Below, one piece after another: positions 15,249 through 24,988 of a stretch of 46,241 bases of DNA. Every line of letters starts with the position of its first letter. The stretch's first letter is position 1. The position numbers and the translations under genes are program-made. The stretch comes from Gemmatimonadota bacterium (lineage in GTDB: Bacteria > Gemmatimonadota > Gemmatimonadetes > Gemmatimonadales > GWC2-71-9), in NCBI GenBank assembly GCA_022562295.1, contig JADFPO010000015.1, forward strand, positions 1-46,241. The letters are read 5' to 3'. The notes beneath the pieces were generated by a model. It was not told the origin of the DNA and did not search any database. It saw only the letters and a list, made by a program, of their open reading frames with translations.

Positions 15249-16229
15249 ATGTCGCTTCTCACACTACAGGGTGTTTCCAAGGCGTTTGGGGATATCACGG
15301 CCGTGGACGACGTGTCGTTCAGTGTGGATCGGGGGCAAGTGGTGGGATTCCTCGGTCCCAACGGCGCGGGAAAGTCCACCACCATGCGCTTGATCACACA
15401 GTTCTTCGACCCCGATGCGGGCGAGATTCTGCTCGACGGGGTGCCGTTGGCCACCGACACGCTCGCCGCCAAGCGGCGGATTGGGTATTTGCCGGAGAAC
15501 AATCCGCTGTACACCGACATGGTGGTGGGCGATTATCTCACGTTTATTGCCCGGCTCCGCGGACTGGTCGGCGCGGCGGCGACGGCGGCGATCGGCGACG
15601 CCGTAGGGGCAACCGCCGCCGAAGAAGTGTACTACCGGCCCATCGGTGACCTCTCCAAGGGATATCGCCAGCGGGTGGGACTCGCACAGGCGATTCTCCA
15701 CAAACCCGACCTGTTGGTGCTCGACGAGCCGACCGAGGGGCTCGATCCGAGCCAGCGGGTGGAGATCGGGCACCTGATCGAGGGTCTCGGCCAGGACCGC
15801 ACCGTCATACTATCTACCCACGTACTGTCGGAAGTAACGCGTACCTGTTCGCGGCTACTGATCATCAACCGGGGTAGCATCGTTGCCGACGGTCTCGTAG
15901 ACGTGTTGGTGGCACAGGCCACCGGCTCGGTCCAGATACTCGTCGAGGCCGAGGGAGACGGAGTGGCCGATGGGCTCGGCTCGCTCGAGGGAGTGCAGCT
16001 GGTGACGCCCAGGGAATCCAGCGTACCGGGGAGCACCGCGGTATCCGTGACTGTGGGTGGCGGTCACGACGTGCGACCGAAGATCTTCGAAATGGCGAAA
16101 GACCGTGGGTGGACGCTGTACGAGCTGTTTCAGGAAACGCGCAGCCTGGAGGACCTCTTCCTCGAGTTGACGGCGGACGACGACGACCAATCTTCGCCGG
16201 GCGACGGACAGGCGAGCGAGGCCGCATGA
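15249..16229 (+). CDS. ABC transporter ATPase, Gld/ABC-2 type
   Basis: A 326-residue ABC ATPase: Walker A GPNGAGKSTTM, Q-loop region GYLPENNPLY, signature LSKGYRQRVGLAQA, Walker B LLVLDEPTEGLDPSQ and switch histidine STHVLSE. After about residue 215 comes a C-terminal domain of the kind found in GldA- and ABC-2-type exporters, ending in the sequence FQETRSLEDLFLELT. The ATG at 15249 gives the family start MSLLTLQGVSKAFGD; two in-frame upstream ATGs (15180, 15228) are less likely. The stop overlaps the next start (ATGA). The substrate is unknown; relatives act in gliding motility or polymer export. Confidence 0.92.
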   Translation: MSLLTLQGVSKAFGDITAVDDVSFSVDRGQVVGFLGPNGAGKSTTMRLITQFFDPDAGEILLDGVPLATDTLAAKRRIGYLPENNPLYTDMVVGDYLTFIARLRGLVGAAATAAIGDAVGATAAEEVYYRPIGDLSKGYRQRVGLAQAILHKPDLLVLDEPTEGLDPSQRVEIGHLIEGLGQDRTVILSTHVLSEVTRTCSRLLIINRGSIVADGLVDVLVAQATGSVQILVEAEGDGVADGLGSLEGVQLVTPRESSVPGSTAVSVTVGGGHDVRPKIFEMAKDRGWTLYELFQETRSLEDLFLELTADDDDQSSPGDGQASEAA

Positions 16230-18472
16230 GCGCTATATGGACAGTCGCACGTCGCGAGCTCAAGATGCTGTTCGATCTGCCGACGGGCTACATCCTGCTC
16301 GTGGTGTTTATCGCATTCAACGATTACATGTTCTTCGTCTTCGGGGCATATCGGTTCAATGTGGCCTCGTTGCGTCCGATGTTCGATCTGTTGCCCTGGC
16401 TTTTTCTGTTCTTCATTCCGTTGGTCACCATGCGGTCACTTGCGGAAGATGTGCGGACCGGCACCATCGAAATCGTACTGGCCCAGCCCATTACCGAGCT
16501 GCAGCTGCTGCTCGGCAAGTTCCTCGGACAATTGTTGTTTGTTTGGATTGCGCTGGGGCTGACGTTCCCCACGGTGATCGGGCTTTCTTTGGGCGCCGAC
16601 TTGCACGCCGGGGTGATCGTCGCGCAGTACTTCGGCGCGGCGCTTCTGGCAGCCGGGCTCACCGCAGTCGGCGTGTGGACGTCCAGTCTCACGCGCAACC
16701 AGATTACGGCAGCCATCATCGCCATCGCAGCGATGTTCGTGCTCCTCCTGATCTCGTGGACTCCGGTGTTGGACGGATTGCCGCCATCGTTGAGCACGGT
16801 CGCGCTGCACCTCGGCGTGTTGTCACACTTCCGTGACATTGCGCGTGGAGTGATCGACTTGCGCGACGTGATCTACTTCACGACGCTGGCAGCTGCGTTT
16901 CTCTCGTTGGCATACACGTCGTTGATGGGCCGGAGACTCAGTCCGGCGGGCGAAGGATTGAAGCGGTTGCGTATGGCCACCGTGCTGATGGTCGTCGGGC
17001 TTGTCGTCATAAACTTGTTTGGGAGAAACATCCGAGGACGCCTCGACCTCACGCCGGGTCGCGCATACACCTTGTCGCGCGCTACGCGGGATCTGGTTGG
17101 CAACCTCAGCGATATCGTCACGCTGAAGTGGTTTGTCTCGAGGGAATTACCGCCCGAGCTGGCGATGCTCCGGCGCGATATCGACGATGTGTTGCGTGAT
17201 TATCGCGGTGCCGGCCGCGGCAGGCTCCGCGTGATCGTGCAGGATCCGGCTGAGAGCCCCGAGATCGAAGAGGAGGCGCGAAATCTCGGAGTGCCGCCCG
17301 TGCAGTTCAACGTCGTCGGCGAATCCGAGTTCACCGTACGCGACGGGTACTTGGGGTTAGCCATTCAATTCGCCGATCAAACGGAAACCATTCCGTTCAT
17401 TCAACGTACCGACGACTTGGAGTACCGGCTGTCGTCCGCCATTCGTGGGATGACGCTGGAAGACAAGGCGACCGTGGGTTTCTACATCGCGCCGGTTGCG
17501 CAACAGCAACCGACGCCGCGTTCCTTCAATACGTTCCGTCAGGAGCTGCAAAAGACGTACGAGGTCCGCACGATGAGCTTGCCTGAGGTCGGCCAGCCGA
17601 GTGACTCGGTCGACGTGATGGTACTGATCGGCGCTCCCGACGCACTCGCGCTCGATCAGATGGACCGGCTGCGCGCCTTCCTGGATAGGGGTGGGAGCGC
17701 GCTGTTCATGGCGGACGGCATGCAGCTTCCGGGACAGTCGGAGTTCGTCATGGCGCAGGACGTGCTGTGGAACGAGTTGTTGGAACCCTACGGCATCAAG
17801 ATTCAATCCGATATGGCATACGATCTGCTGTCCAACGAGCAGGTGGCCCTGCCCACACAGTTCGGGCAGATGGTCGCGCCATATCCGTTGTGGATCCGGG
17901 CGTTGAGTACACGCCGTAGTTCGGTCAATCAGGATATCGAGGGTGTGTTCATGCCATGGACCAGTACGTTGGACACGTCAGGGGCCGTGGAGGGCACAGT
18001 GGTTCCGCTGTTCGTGACGTCCCAAGGAGCTGGTATCGATTCGATGATGGCGATGCTGGCGCCGCAACGACGGTTCCGGCGCGATGGACTGGGAGTACGA
18101 CTGCTCGGCGCTGCGGTGAACCCGCTGGCGGTCGACGATTTCGACGGTCCGCGGGGGAGGGTCATCGTCGTCGGGAACTCCGACTTCCTGCAGGATCGGT
18201 TCGTGCAGGGGACGGCCAGCAACCTCGCGTTCGGGCTCAATGCCGTCGATTGGCTGGCCCAGGACGAGGCGCTGATCGGCATCCGGGCCAAGAACCGGAC
18301 TCCCCCGGCGTTGGTGTTTTCCAGCGAGACGAAGCGGGACCTGGTCAAGTACGCGAACATCATTGGCATTCCGCTCCTGATTATCGCCCTTGCCATCCTG
18401 CGCCTCCTCAAGCGGCGCCAGCTGATACGCCGGCGATACGTTCGAGTCGCGGCCAGTGAGGTGGCGGCATGA
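16226..18472 (+). CDS. Fused ABC-2 permease and GldG-like protein
   Basis: A 748-residue protein that joins two usually separate parts. Residues 1 to about 240 are an ABC-2 permease (GldF-like) with six hydrophobic segments, starting MSAIWTVARRELKMLFDLPT. From about 250 a further membrane helix leads into a periplasmic GldG/IFT52-like domain: RAYTLSRATRDLVGNL, VTLKWFVSRELPPEL, DDLEYRLSSAIRGM, VMVLIGAPDALALDQMDRLR. A final membrane helix and a basic tail close it. The fusion implies a fixed 1:1 ratio of the permease and its auxiliary domain. It is coupled to the ATPase upstream and the DUF4340 gene downstream by 4-bp overlaps. Confidence 0.88.
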   Translation: MSAIWTVARRELKMLFDLPTGYILLVVFIAFNDYMFFVFGAYRFNVASLRPMFDLLPWLFLFFIPLVTMRSLAEDVRTGTIEIVLAQPITELQLLLGKFLGQLLFVWIALGLTFPTVIGLSLGADLHAGVIVAQYFGAALLAAGLTAVGVWTSSLTRNQITAAIIAIAAMFVLLLISWTPVLDGLPPSLSTVALHLGVLSHFRDIARGVIDLRDVIYFTTLAAAFLSLAYTSLMGRRLSPAGEGLKRLRMATVLMVVGLVVINLFGRNIRGRLDLTPGRAYTLSRATRDLVGNLSDIVTLKWFVSRELPPELAMLRRDIDDVLRDYRGAGRGRLRVIVQDPAESPEIEEEARNLGVPPVQFNVVGESEFTVRDGYLGLAIQFADQTETIPFIQRTDDLEYRLSSAIRGMTLEDKATVGFYIAPVAQQQPTPRSFNTFRQELQKTYEVRTMSLPEVGQPSDSVDVMVLIGAPDALALDQMDRLRAFLDRGGSALFMADGMQLPGQSEFVMAQDVLWNELLEPYGIKIQSDMAYDLLSNEQVALPTQFGQMVAPYPLWIRALSTRRSSVNQDIEGVFMPWTSTLDTSGAVEGTVVPLFVTSQGAGIDSMMAMLAPQRRFRRDGLGVRLLGAAVNPLAVDDFDGPRGRVIVVGNSDFLQDRFVQGTASNLAFGLNAVDWLAQDEALIGIRAKNRTPPALVFSSETKRDLVKYANIIGIPLLIIALAILRLLKRRQLIRRRYVRVAASEVAA

Positions 18473-19383
18473 CCGGCGACCGTCTCAGGCAGGTGGCCAT
18501 GGCTGTCGGCGCGCTGCTGCTCCTTTGGGTCGTGGCGGAGATCCTTCGGGGTGGATTTGACGAGTCGGTGAGTGACTTCGAACTGCCGGCTATCTCCGTG
18601 GACGCCGCGGACTCGATCGTGATTCGGCGGGCTACTGATACCATAACGCTCGTGAAGCGCGCGCCGGAAGACTGGACCGTGAACGGCTGGAGGGCTGCCG
18701 AAGCGACCATCAACGAGGTGTTCAGCGCTCTCGAAGAGCAGCCTCAAGGACAATTGATCGCGCAGAGCGCATCGACGCACGGACGCTTGGAGATCGACGA
18801 AGGCACCGCTCGCACCTTGCTCATTTACGGCGGGGGTAAAACGCTGGCCCACTTCCTCGTGGGCAAGCGCGGGCGATCGTTTCAAGACACGTACTTCCGC
18901 AGGCCAAATGAAGACAACGTGTATTCGGTTCGCACGCGTCTGTCGAGTTACATCGGTCGTCGGCTCGACGACTGGCGCGACCGCAGCGTCTCGACTATCG
19001 AGCCGGACAGTGTGGGGTCTGCCGACATAAGGTTGGGGAGGCAGAGCTACACCGTGCGTAGAGAGGAGGGGGGGGACGGTTGGGTGTTATCGGACGGGCA
19101 CGCGGCGGACTCGTCGGCCGTCGCGACGTTTCTTCGCCAATATCGCAACCTGCGCGCCACCGGTTTCCCGGGCCCCGAGCAGCGTGACTCTGCCGACTTT
19201 AGTCGGTCCGAGCGTCGGGCAGTCTTGAGGGACCTCCAGGGCGAGATTCTAATCGACGTGATGTTCGACTCGACGGCGGGCGCGTTTTGGACCCGACGGG
19301 ATGGGGATACCACCGTGTATCGGATCAGCACGTTCACGGTCGACCGGCTCACGCCTGCCGACACCACACTGCGCGGCGGCTAA
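18469..19383 (+). CDS. DUF4340-domain protein of the ABC operon
   Basis: A 304-residue protein with one N-terminal membrane anchor (VAMAVGALLLLWVVAEIL) and an extracytoplasmic DUF4340 region. The typical repeat units are visible: DSIVIRRATDTITLVKRAPE-DWTVNG and then SADIRLGRQSYTVRREEGGD-GWVLSDG. DUF4340 proteins regularly follow Gld-type ABC genes and are thought to be periplasmic partners of the GldG-like domain, but the biochemical role is undefined. It starts inside the previous stop (ATGA). The next gene is convergent. Confidence 0.85.
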   Translation: MTGDRLRQVAMAVGALLLLWVVAEILRGGFDESVSDFELPAISVDAADSIVIRRATDTITLVKRAPEDWTVNGWRAAEATINEVFSALEEQPQGQLIAQSASTHGRLEIDEGTARTLLIYGGGKTLAHFLVGKRGRSFQDTYFRRPNEDNVYSVRTRLSSYIGRRLDDWRDRSVSTIEPDSVGSADIRLGRQSYTVRREEGGDGWVLSDGHAADSSAVATFLRQYRNLRATGFPGPEQRDSADFSRSERRAVLRDLQGEILIDVMFDSTAGAFWTRRDGDTTVYRISTFTVDRLTPADTTLRGG

Positions 19384-19403
19384 CCTCCGAACGCCCGCCG
19401 TCC

Positions 19404-19463
19404 CCGGTTCAACCGGAAACGCGCGTTCCCACGGCAACTCGCGTCAGCTGCACTGCCAGTGCA
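19404..19463. other. Two short palindromes between convergent genes
   Basis: CCGGTT-C-AACCGG (19404-19416) and TGCACTG-C-CAGTGCA (19449-19463) are perfect inverted repeats with one central base each, between the stops at 19383 and 19478. No T-run follows on either strand. They could aid transcript ending on both sides, or be protein sites. Confidence 0.4.
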
Positions 19464-19477
19464 TGCCTTTCGTCCGA

Positions 19478-19864
19478 TCAACGGCGCGTCACGATTTGAA
19501 TCACCCCTCCGGTAAATCCGGTGCCCCAGCGCATGGTGGCGTCACTGGCACTGAGATATCTCAGCTCGAACACGTTTTCGAGCCTGATGGACTTGAGGGC
19601 CTCGATGTCGGTCCCGATGCGTATGTTATCGCGGAACACCGCGGGCAGGAGCGACCGGCCGCGCCGTCGTAGCCACTGCGGCCTCAACCGCGATATCACA
19701 TCGTACGCGTTGTCCTCCACGACACCCGCGAGGTCATCGGCCGTGATTCGGTCGCGGCGAGCGCCGCCCGAGCCCGAGTCCGTCCCTGCGCCCCGGCCGC
19801 CGGACGCACACGCCGTTATCAATAGCAGGAGAGCGATAGTGACCATCGAACCAAGACGTGACAT
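19478..19864 (-). CDS. Small lipoprotein with TonB-plug-like tail
   Basis: A 128-residue protein with a lipoprotein signal (ALLLLITAC, Cys at 19), a Gly/Ser/Arg linker and a domain ending SASDATMRWGTGFTGGVIQI. The phrase RWGTG-x-TGGVI-x-I-x-T resembles the end of TonB-receptor plug domains, and the preceding LEALKSI-like helix with a following strand fits too. Stand-alone lipoproteins of this type recur in Gemmatimonadota and are of unknown function. A GGGGGAA stretch precedes the ATG at 19864. It is monocistronic. Confidence 0.65.
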   Translation of the reverse strand: MSRLGSMVTIALLLLITACASGGRGAGTDSGSGGARRDRITADDLAGVVEDNAYDVISRLRPQWLRRRGRSLLPAVFRDNIRIGTDIEALKSIRLENVFELRYLSASDATMRWGTGFTGGVIQIVTRR

Positions 19865-19948
19865 GCGTTCCCCCAGGGTTTGAGCGGTGGCCCGCCGGAT
19901 GGCGCCGGCAGGATTGCAATGGTAATGGTCGCCACAAGCGATTCTATG

Positions 19949-20659
19949 TCAAGTTCGCTCCACTAGCTGCCGCGCCCGCCGGAATACAGCCCACCACATC
20001 GCGCGAGTGAGACGCCCGGTATTGGTGTTTTGCCGGCTCGGGTGGTAGGAGCACAACAGGGTGCTGCCATCCGGCAATGCCGCTTCCAACCCGTGGCCGA
20101 ACGGGGGACGTTCCTGTGGCGTCAGGCGCCGCCACCAGCCCGAGGCGCGTAGCCACGCTTCATATCCCACCCGACCGAGAGACAGTACCACGCGAACTTG
20201 CCGGAGGAGTGCGAGTTCTCTCACGAGGAAGGGCCGGCAGTTGGCGATTTCCCCGGCCGTCGGACGATTTTGGGGTGGAGCGCACCGGGCGGCCGCCGTG
20301 ATGTAGCAATCGGTCAAGCGCATGCCGTCCGATCGCGATGACGACTCAGGTTGGCTGGCGAATCCGAACTCGTGCAACGCTTCGTACAACCAGTCACCGC
20401 TCGTGTCGCCGGTAAACATGCGTCCGGTTCGATTGGCGCCGTGCGCGGCCGGTGCCAGCCCGACGATGAGCAGGCGCGCGGTGGGATCGCCAAACCCGGG
20501 CACCGGTTTTCCCCAATAGGTCCAGTCGCGGAACGCGTGTTTCTTTTGCCGTGCGACGTGCTCGCAGTGTGCGATCAATCGTGGGCACCGGCGGCACCCC
20601 ACGACGGCTCGCTCAACGGCAGAGAGCGTGGTCCACTTGGAAGAGGCACGATCGGTCAT
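19949..20659 (-). CDS. Family-5 uracil-DNA glycosylase (UdgB type)
   Basis: A 236-residue iron-sulfur DNA repair enzyme that excises uracil and other deaminated bases. Four cysteines for a 4Fe-4S cluster are present: C22 and C25 (VGCRRCPRL), one in AARCAPPQNRPT and one in ANCRPFL. Motif GLAPAAHGANRTGR and motif YHPSRQNTNTGR are those of family 5 (Thermus UdgB) rather than family 4. I chose the ATG at 20659; a TTG at 20695 would add 12 unconserved residues. Neither has a strong Shine-Dalgarno. It lies downstream of gyrB on the same strand but behind a 3' repeat element. Confidence 0.93.
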   Translation of the reverse strand: MTDRASSKWTTLSAVERAVVGCRRCPRLIAHCEHVARQKKHAFRDWTYWGKPVPGFGDPTARLLIVGLAPAAHGANRTGRMFTGDTSGDWLYEALHEFGFASQPESSSRSDGMRLTDCYITAAARCAPPQNRPTAGEIANCRPFLVRELALLRQVRVVLSLGRVGYEAWLRASGWWRRLTPQERPPFGHGLEAALPDGSTLLCSYHPSRQNTNTGRLTRAMWWAVFRRARQLVERT

Positions 20660-20740
20660 ATCCACGTCAATGGGGGATGGGTGACACCGTGGCAATGCGA
20701 CGTGTCAGATCGTGAAACAGGGGTCTGGTATCCGGTGTCA

Positions 20741-20796
20741 GGGTTGAGGGTTTCGATTCCGGTAGTTGGAACCCGAAACCCGAAACCCGAAACCTG
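20741..20796 (-). repeat. G-rich tandem word element 3' of gyrB with complementary arm
   Basis: ACCCGAA is repeated three times at 20771-20791. On the minus strand (gyrB transcript) this reads GGGTTTCG repeats beginning about 8 bases after the gyrB stop. Exactly complementary CGAAACCC follows at 20748-20755, giving an 8-bp stem with options for slippage. No T-run follows. This is the third case of a G-rich arm at a stop codon followed by a C-rich arm. Nothing else is recognised in 20660-20804. Confidence 0.6.
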
Positions 20797-20804
20797 ATTC
20801 TACG

Positions 20805-22757
<1,953 letters not shown>

Positions 22758-23177
22758 TCAACCCCTCGTTTCAGCCGTGGCCGTTGTTGGCCAGCTGCCG
22801 GTTTCATTTTTGTTCCCGTGCTCCGTCTTCGTTCCCGCACCCCGCCGCGAGCGTCTCTGGTATGCTCCTTCGCGTTCCCTAACGGGGCCGAGGCTCCACC
22901 AAATCCGCTTGATCGTTCGTCCCTGCTTGGCCAACTCGGCTATGATCGTCGGCGAGGTCAGCTGCAGTTCCTGCAGCCACGCAGCCGATTGTACGCGAAC
23001 GCGGAGCGTCCCGTCGCGGTCTATGGAGTCTGGCTCCGTCACCTTGGCCAACTGCACGCCGACGAGCTTCTCCCAATCGTTGATGACGCTGGCCTGCTGC
23101 ACGCGTGCTTGGAGATTGTGACGGTCCAAATAGCTCGTCAGCACCTCGCGAACCAGAAGCGCCCGATTATTGCTCAA
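22758..23177 (-). CDS. DUF721 / DciA-like helicase-loading protein
   Basis: A 139-residue DUF721 protein. The N-terminal domain (ALLVREVLTSYLDRHNLQAR, VINDWEKLVGVQLAKVTEP, GTLRVRVQSAAWLQELQLT) matches the family of DciA, which helps load the replicative helicase in bacteria that lack DnaC/DnaI. A basic, Ser/Thr-rich disordered tail follows. The start is TTG at 23177, with GGAGG five bases upstream inside the end of recF, giving an 11-bp overlap. The gene lies between recF and gyrB, a frequent place for this family. Confidence 0.88.
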   Translation of the reverse strand: MSNNRALLVREVLTSYLDRHNLQARVQQASVINDWEKLVGVQLAKVTEPDSIDRDGTLRVRVQSAAWLQELQLTSPTIIAELAKQGRTIKRIWWSLGPVREREGAYQRRSRRGAGTKTEHGNKNETGSWPTTATAETRG

Positions 23178-24234
23178 TCGTGCCTCCGGTCATCGTCCAG
23201 CGCGGGCGGTCGAACAACTCTTGCGGAACCTCGGCATCCCGCGGAGCGGTCACGATCGCCTGGCCGGGCATGGTGTCGCGGATCAGACGCAGCAAGTTGG
23301 CCTGCCTCCCCGGATCGAGTTCGGCAAATACGTCATCATACAGGCCGATCGGCATCTGTCCCGTCGCCTCTGCGAGCGTTTCGGCCTCGATCAACCTGAG
23401 CGCAATCGCCGCCGTCCGCTGTTGGCCGGCGGACGCATAAGCGCGCATGGTTCGTCCGCCGAGCACCAGTCGCAGATCGTCCAGGTGCGGTCCCACGGTA
23501 GTGGCCCCGCGGCGCAAGTCCCGGTCGACGGCCACGACCAGTTGCTGTCGTAGATCCACGGAAGGGTCGTTCGCTCCTGACTGATTGTAGTACTGCATTA
23601 AGGCGACGCCTTGCTCTCCCATGTCGGAGCATATGGTACTGAACCGCGGGGCCCACCTATCCACCCATCGCGCTCTCGCCGCCGTTATCTGGTCGGCCGC
23701 CGCAGCGAACGGCTCGTCGAACGCACGGGCCGCATCTTCCCTCCCGAGCCGCAACGCCGCGTTGCGTTGTTTCAATGCAGCCCGCATCGCGGACAGCGCC
23801 GCAAGATACCCCGAATCGCTCAGCGAGAGCAGCACATCCAGATAGCGTCGTCTCACGGCCGGACCGCCCGACACGAGCTGCCGATCGGCCGGCGAAAATG
23901 CAACGGCAACCACATGCCCCACGGCGGACGCGAGGCGATGAACCGGCGCGCGATCTATCGTGACTTTCTTTCGCTTCCCTGCCACCTCGTACCCGGCCGT
24001 CACCCGTCCCCGGGACGATCCTGCCACGAAAAAACCCGGCGTATCGAAGCGAACCAGCTCCCGGTCGTGGGCGCCGCGGAAGGATCGGAAAAGTACGAGA
24101 TAGTAGATGCCCTCCAGCAAGTTCGTTTTGCCTTGACCGTTCCCGCCGATGATGACGGCCCCCGCCTCCGGCAGCTCGAGATCCAAAGCGGCGATGTTGC
24201 GAAAGTTCCGAATGGTGAGGTCGGTCAGACCCAC
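23167..24234 (-). CDS. recF: DNA replication and repair protein RecF
   Basis: A 355-residue SMC-like ATPase that helps RecO and RecR load RecA at gaps. The N-terminus LTDLTIRNFRNIAALDLELP, Walker A GGNGQGKTNLLE (30-41), LFRSFRG, the signature around YASAGQQRTAAIALRLIEAE and Walker B LYDDVFAELDPGR are all intact. The start is GTG at 24234, with a GGGGGCGG stretch upstream as a weak ribosome site. A plausible promoter lies at 24261-24290, beyond which a terminator closes the preceding gene, so recF probably begins the operon. Confidence 0.97.
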   Translation of the reverse strand: MGLTDLTIRNFRNIAALDLELPEAGAVIIGGNGQGKTNLLEGIYYLVLFRSFRGAHDRELVRFDTPGFFVAGSSRGRVTAGYEVAGKRKKVTIDRAPVHRLASAVGHVVAVAFSPADRQLVSGGPAVRRRYLDVLLSLSDSGYLAALSAMRAALKQRNAALRLGREDAARAFDEPFAAAADQITAARARWVDRWAPRFSTICSDMGEQGVALMQYYNQSGANDPSVDLRQQLVVAVDRDLRRGATTVGPHLDDLRLVLGGRTMRAYASAGQQRTAAIALRLIEAETLAEATGQMPIGLYDDVFAELDPGRQANLLRLIRDTMPGQAIVTAPRDAEVPQELFDRPRWTMTGGTIEQ

Positions 24235-24260
24235 GTGGAAACCGCCCCCATCAGAGCTGA

Positions 24261-24290
24261 GTTATCGCACAGCCGTCAGTCCGGGATCAA
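24261..24290 (-). promoter_or_regulatory. Possible recF-dciA-gyrB promoter
   Basis: On the minus strand TTGATC (24285-24290) and GATAAC (24261-24266) are 18 bases apart, each matching four of six sigma-70 consensus bases. The site lies about 30 bases before the recF start and downstream of the ogt terminator. Confidence 0.4.
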
Positions 24291-24303
24291 CATCACAGGC
24301 TTC

Positions 24304-24339
24304 AAAAAAAACTACGGAACGCCTTGAGACGTACCGTAG
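24304..24339 (-). terminator. Rho-independent terminator of ogt
   Basis: On the minus strand CTACGG, one mismatch, then CGT pair with ACG and CCGTAG around an 8-base loop (24312-24339). Eight consecutive T follow (24304-24311). It lies about 70 bases past the ogt stop and separates ogt from recF. The remaining bases of 24340-24408 hold nothing recognisable. Confidence 0.85.
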
Positions 24340-24408
24340 CCAAGCCGCGCGTGCGAGGTTGCGCATGCAATAAAATACCGATTTCTTTCGTTCAAATCAA
24401 CGAGGAGA

Positions 24409-24885
24409 TCATCCGAATAATGGCATCCGCGTTGCTTCGAGCCGAAGCAGTCGGCGCTTCAGTTGCGGCCCGCCGCCGTATCCGCCAAGCTTTCCGCCCG
24501 CAGCGACCACGCGATGGCAGGGAATCACGAGCGGGATGAGATTGCGGTGATTGGCCATTCCCACTGCTCTCGCTGCGCCGCGATTGCCGACGGCGGCCGC
24601 GACCTCTCCATACGTTTGGGTTTGCCCGTAGGGAATGGCACAGAGCTGTTTCCATACCGCCTGCTGAAAGGGTGTACCCGCTGGGTCCGTTGGCACCGTG
24701 AACACCGAGCGTGAACCCGCGAGATACTCCGCTAACTGCTCGGCCACACCACGCTCGAGGGTGGTGGCGGGAAGCCGAGACGCGGTGGCACCGAGACGGA
24801 TTTCCGTGATGGCATCGCCGGCAACGGTGACGGCCAGGGACAGCATTGGTGTTGCGACGAGAAAAGCCTCAGCGTGAGTATCCAC
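24409..24885 (-). CDS. ogt: Methylated-DNA--protein-cysteine methyltransferase
   Basis: A 158-residue suicide repair protein that transfers the alkyl group from O6-alkylguanine to its own cysteine. The active-site motif IPCHRVVAAGG has the acceptor Cys at 123. The DNA-binding helix region FQQAVWKQLCAIPYGQTQTY, ARAVGMANHRNLIPLV and the closing LGGYGGG segment are present. The start is GTG at 24885. It is transcribed divergently from mtnA and ends at its own terminator, so it is a single-gene unit. Together with the uracil glycosylase, recF and uvrA, it makes this window rich in DNA repair genes. Confidence 0.95.
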   Translation of the reverse strand: MDTHAEAFLVATPMLSLAVTVAGDAITEIRLGATASRLPATTLERGVAEQLAEYLAGSRSVFTVPTDPAGTPFQQAVWKQLCAIPYGQTQTYGEVAAAVGNRGAARAVGMANHRNLIPLVIPCHRVVAAGGKLGGYGGGPQLKRRLLRLEATRMPLFG

Positions 24886-24921
24886 CGATTGGCTCCGTCG
24901 CGTGTAGAGATGTATGAAGGA

Positions 24922-24979
24922 CCGGCCGAATGTCTCGGCCGGCGGGCAAGCTAACTACGGAAAGAGGTCGACGGTAGTT
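24922..24979 (+). promoter_or_regulatory. Structured leader candidate before mtnA
   Basis: A perfect 8-bp hairpin, CCGGCCGA (24922-24929) with TCGGCCGG (24935-24942) around a 5-base loop, is followed by a second stem AACTAC (24953-24958) with GTAGTT (24974-24979). The second stem encloses an AAAGAGG stretch and is followed by TTCTT. This could be an attenuator or ligand-sensing leader for methionine salvage. It does not match a SAM riboswitch I can recognise. If mtnA starts at 24914 the hairpins are coding. Confidence 0.4.
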
Positions 24980-24988
24980 TCTTACGAC

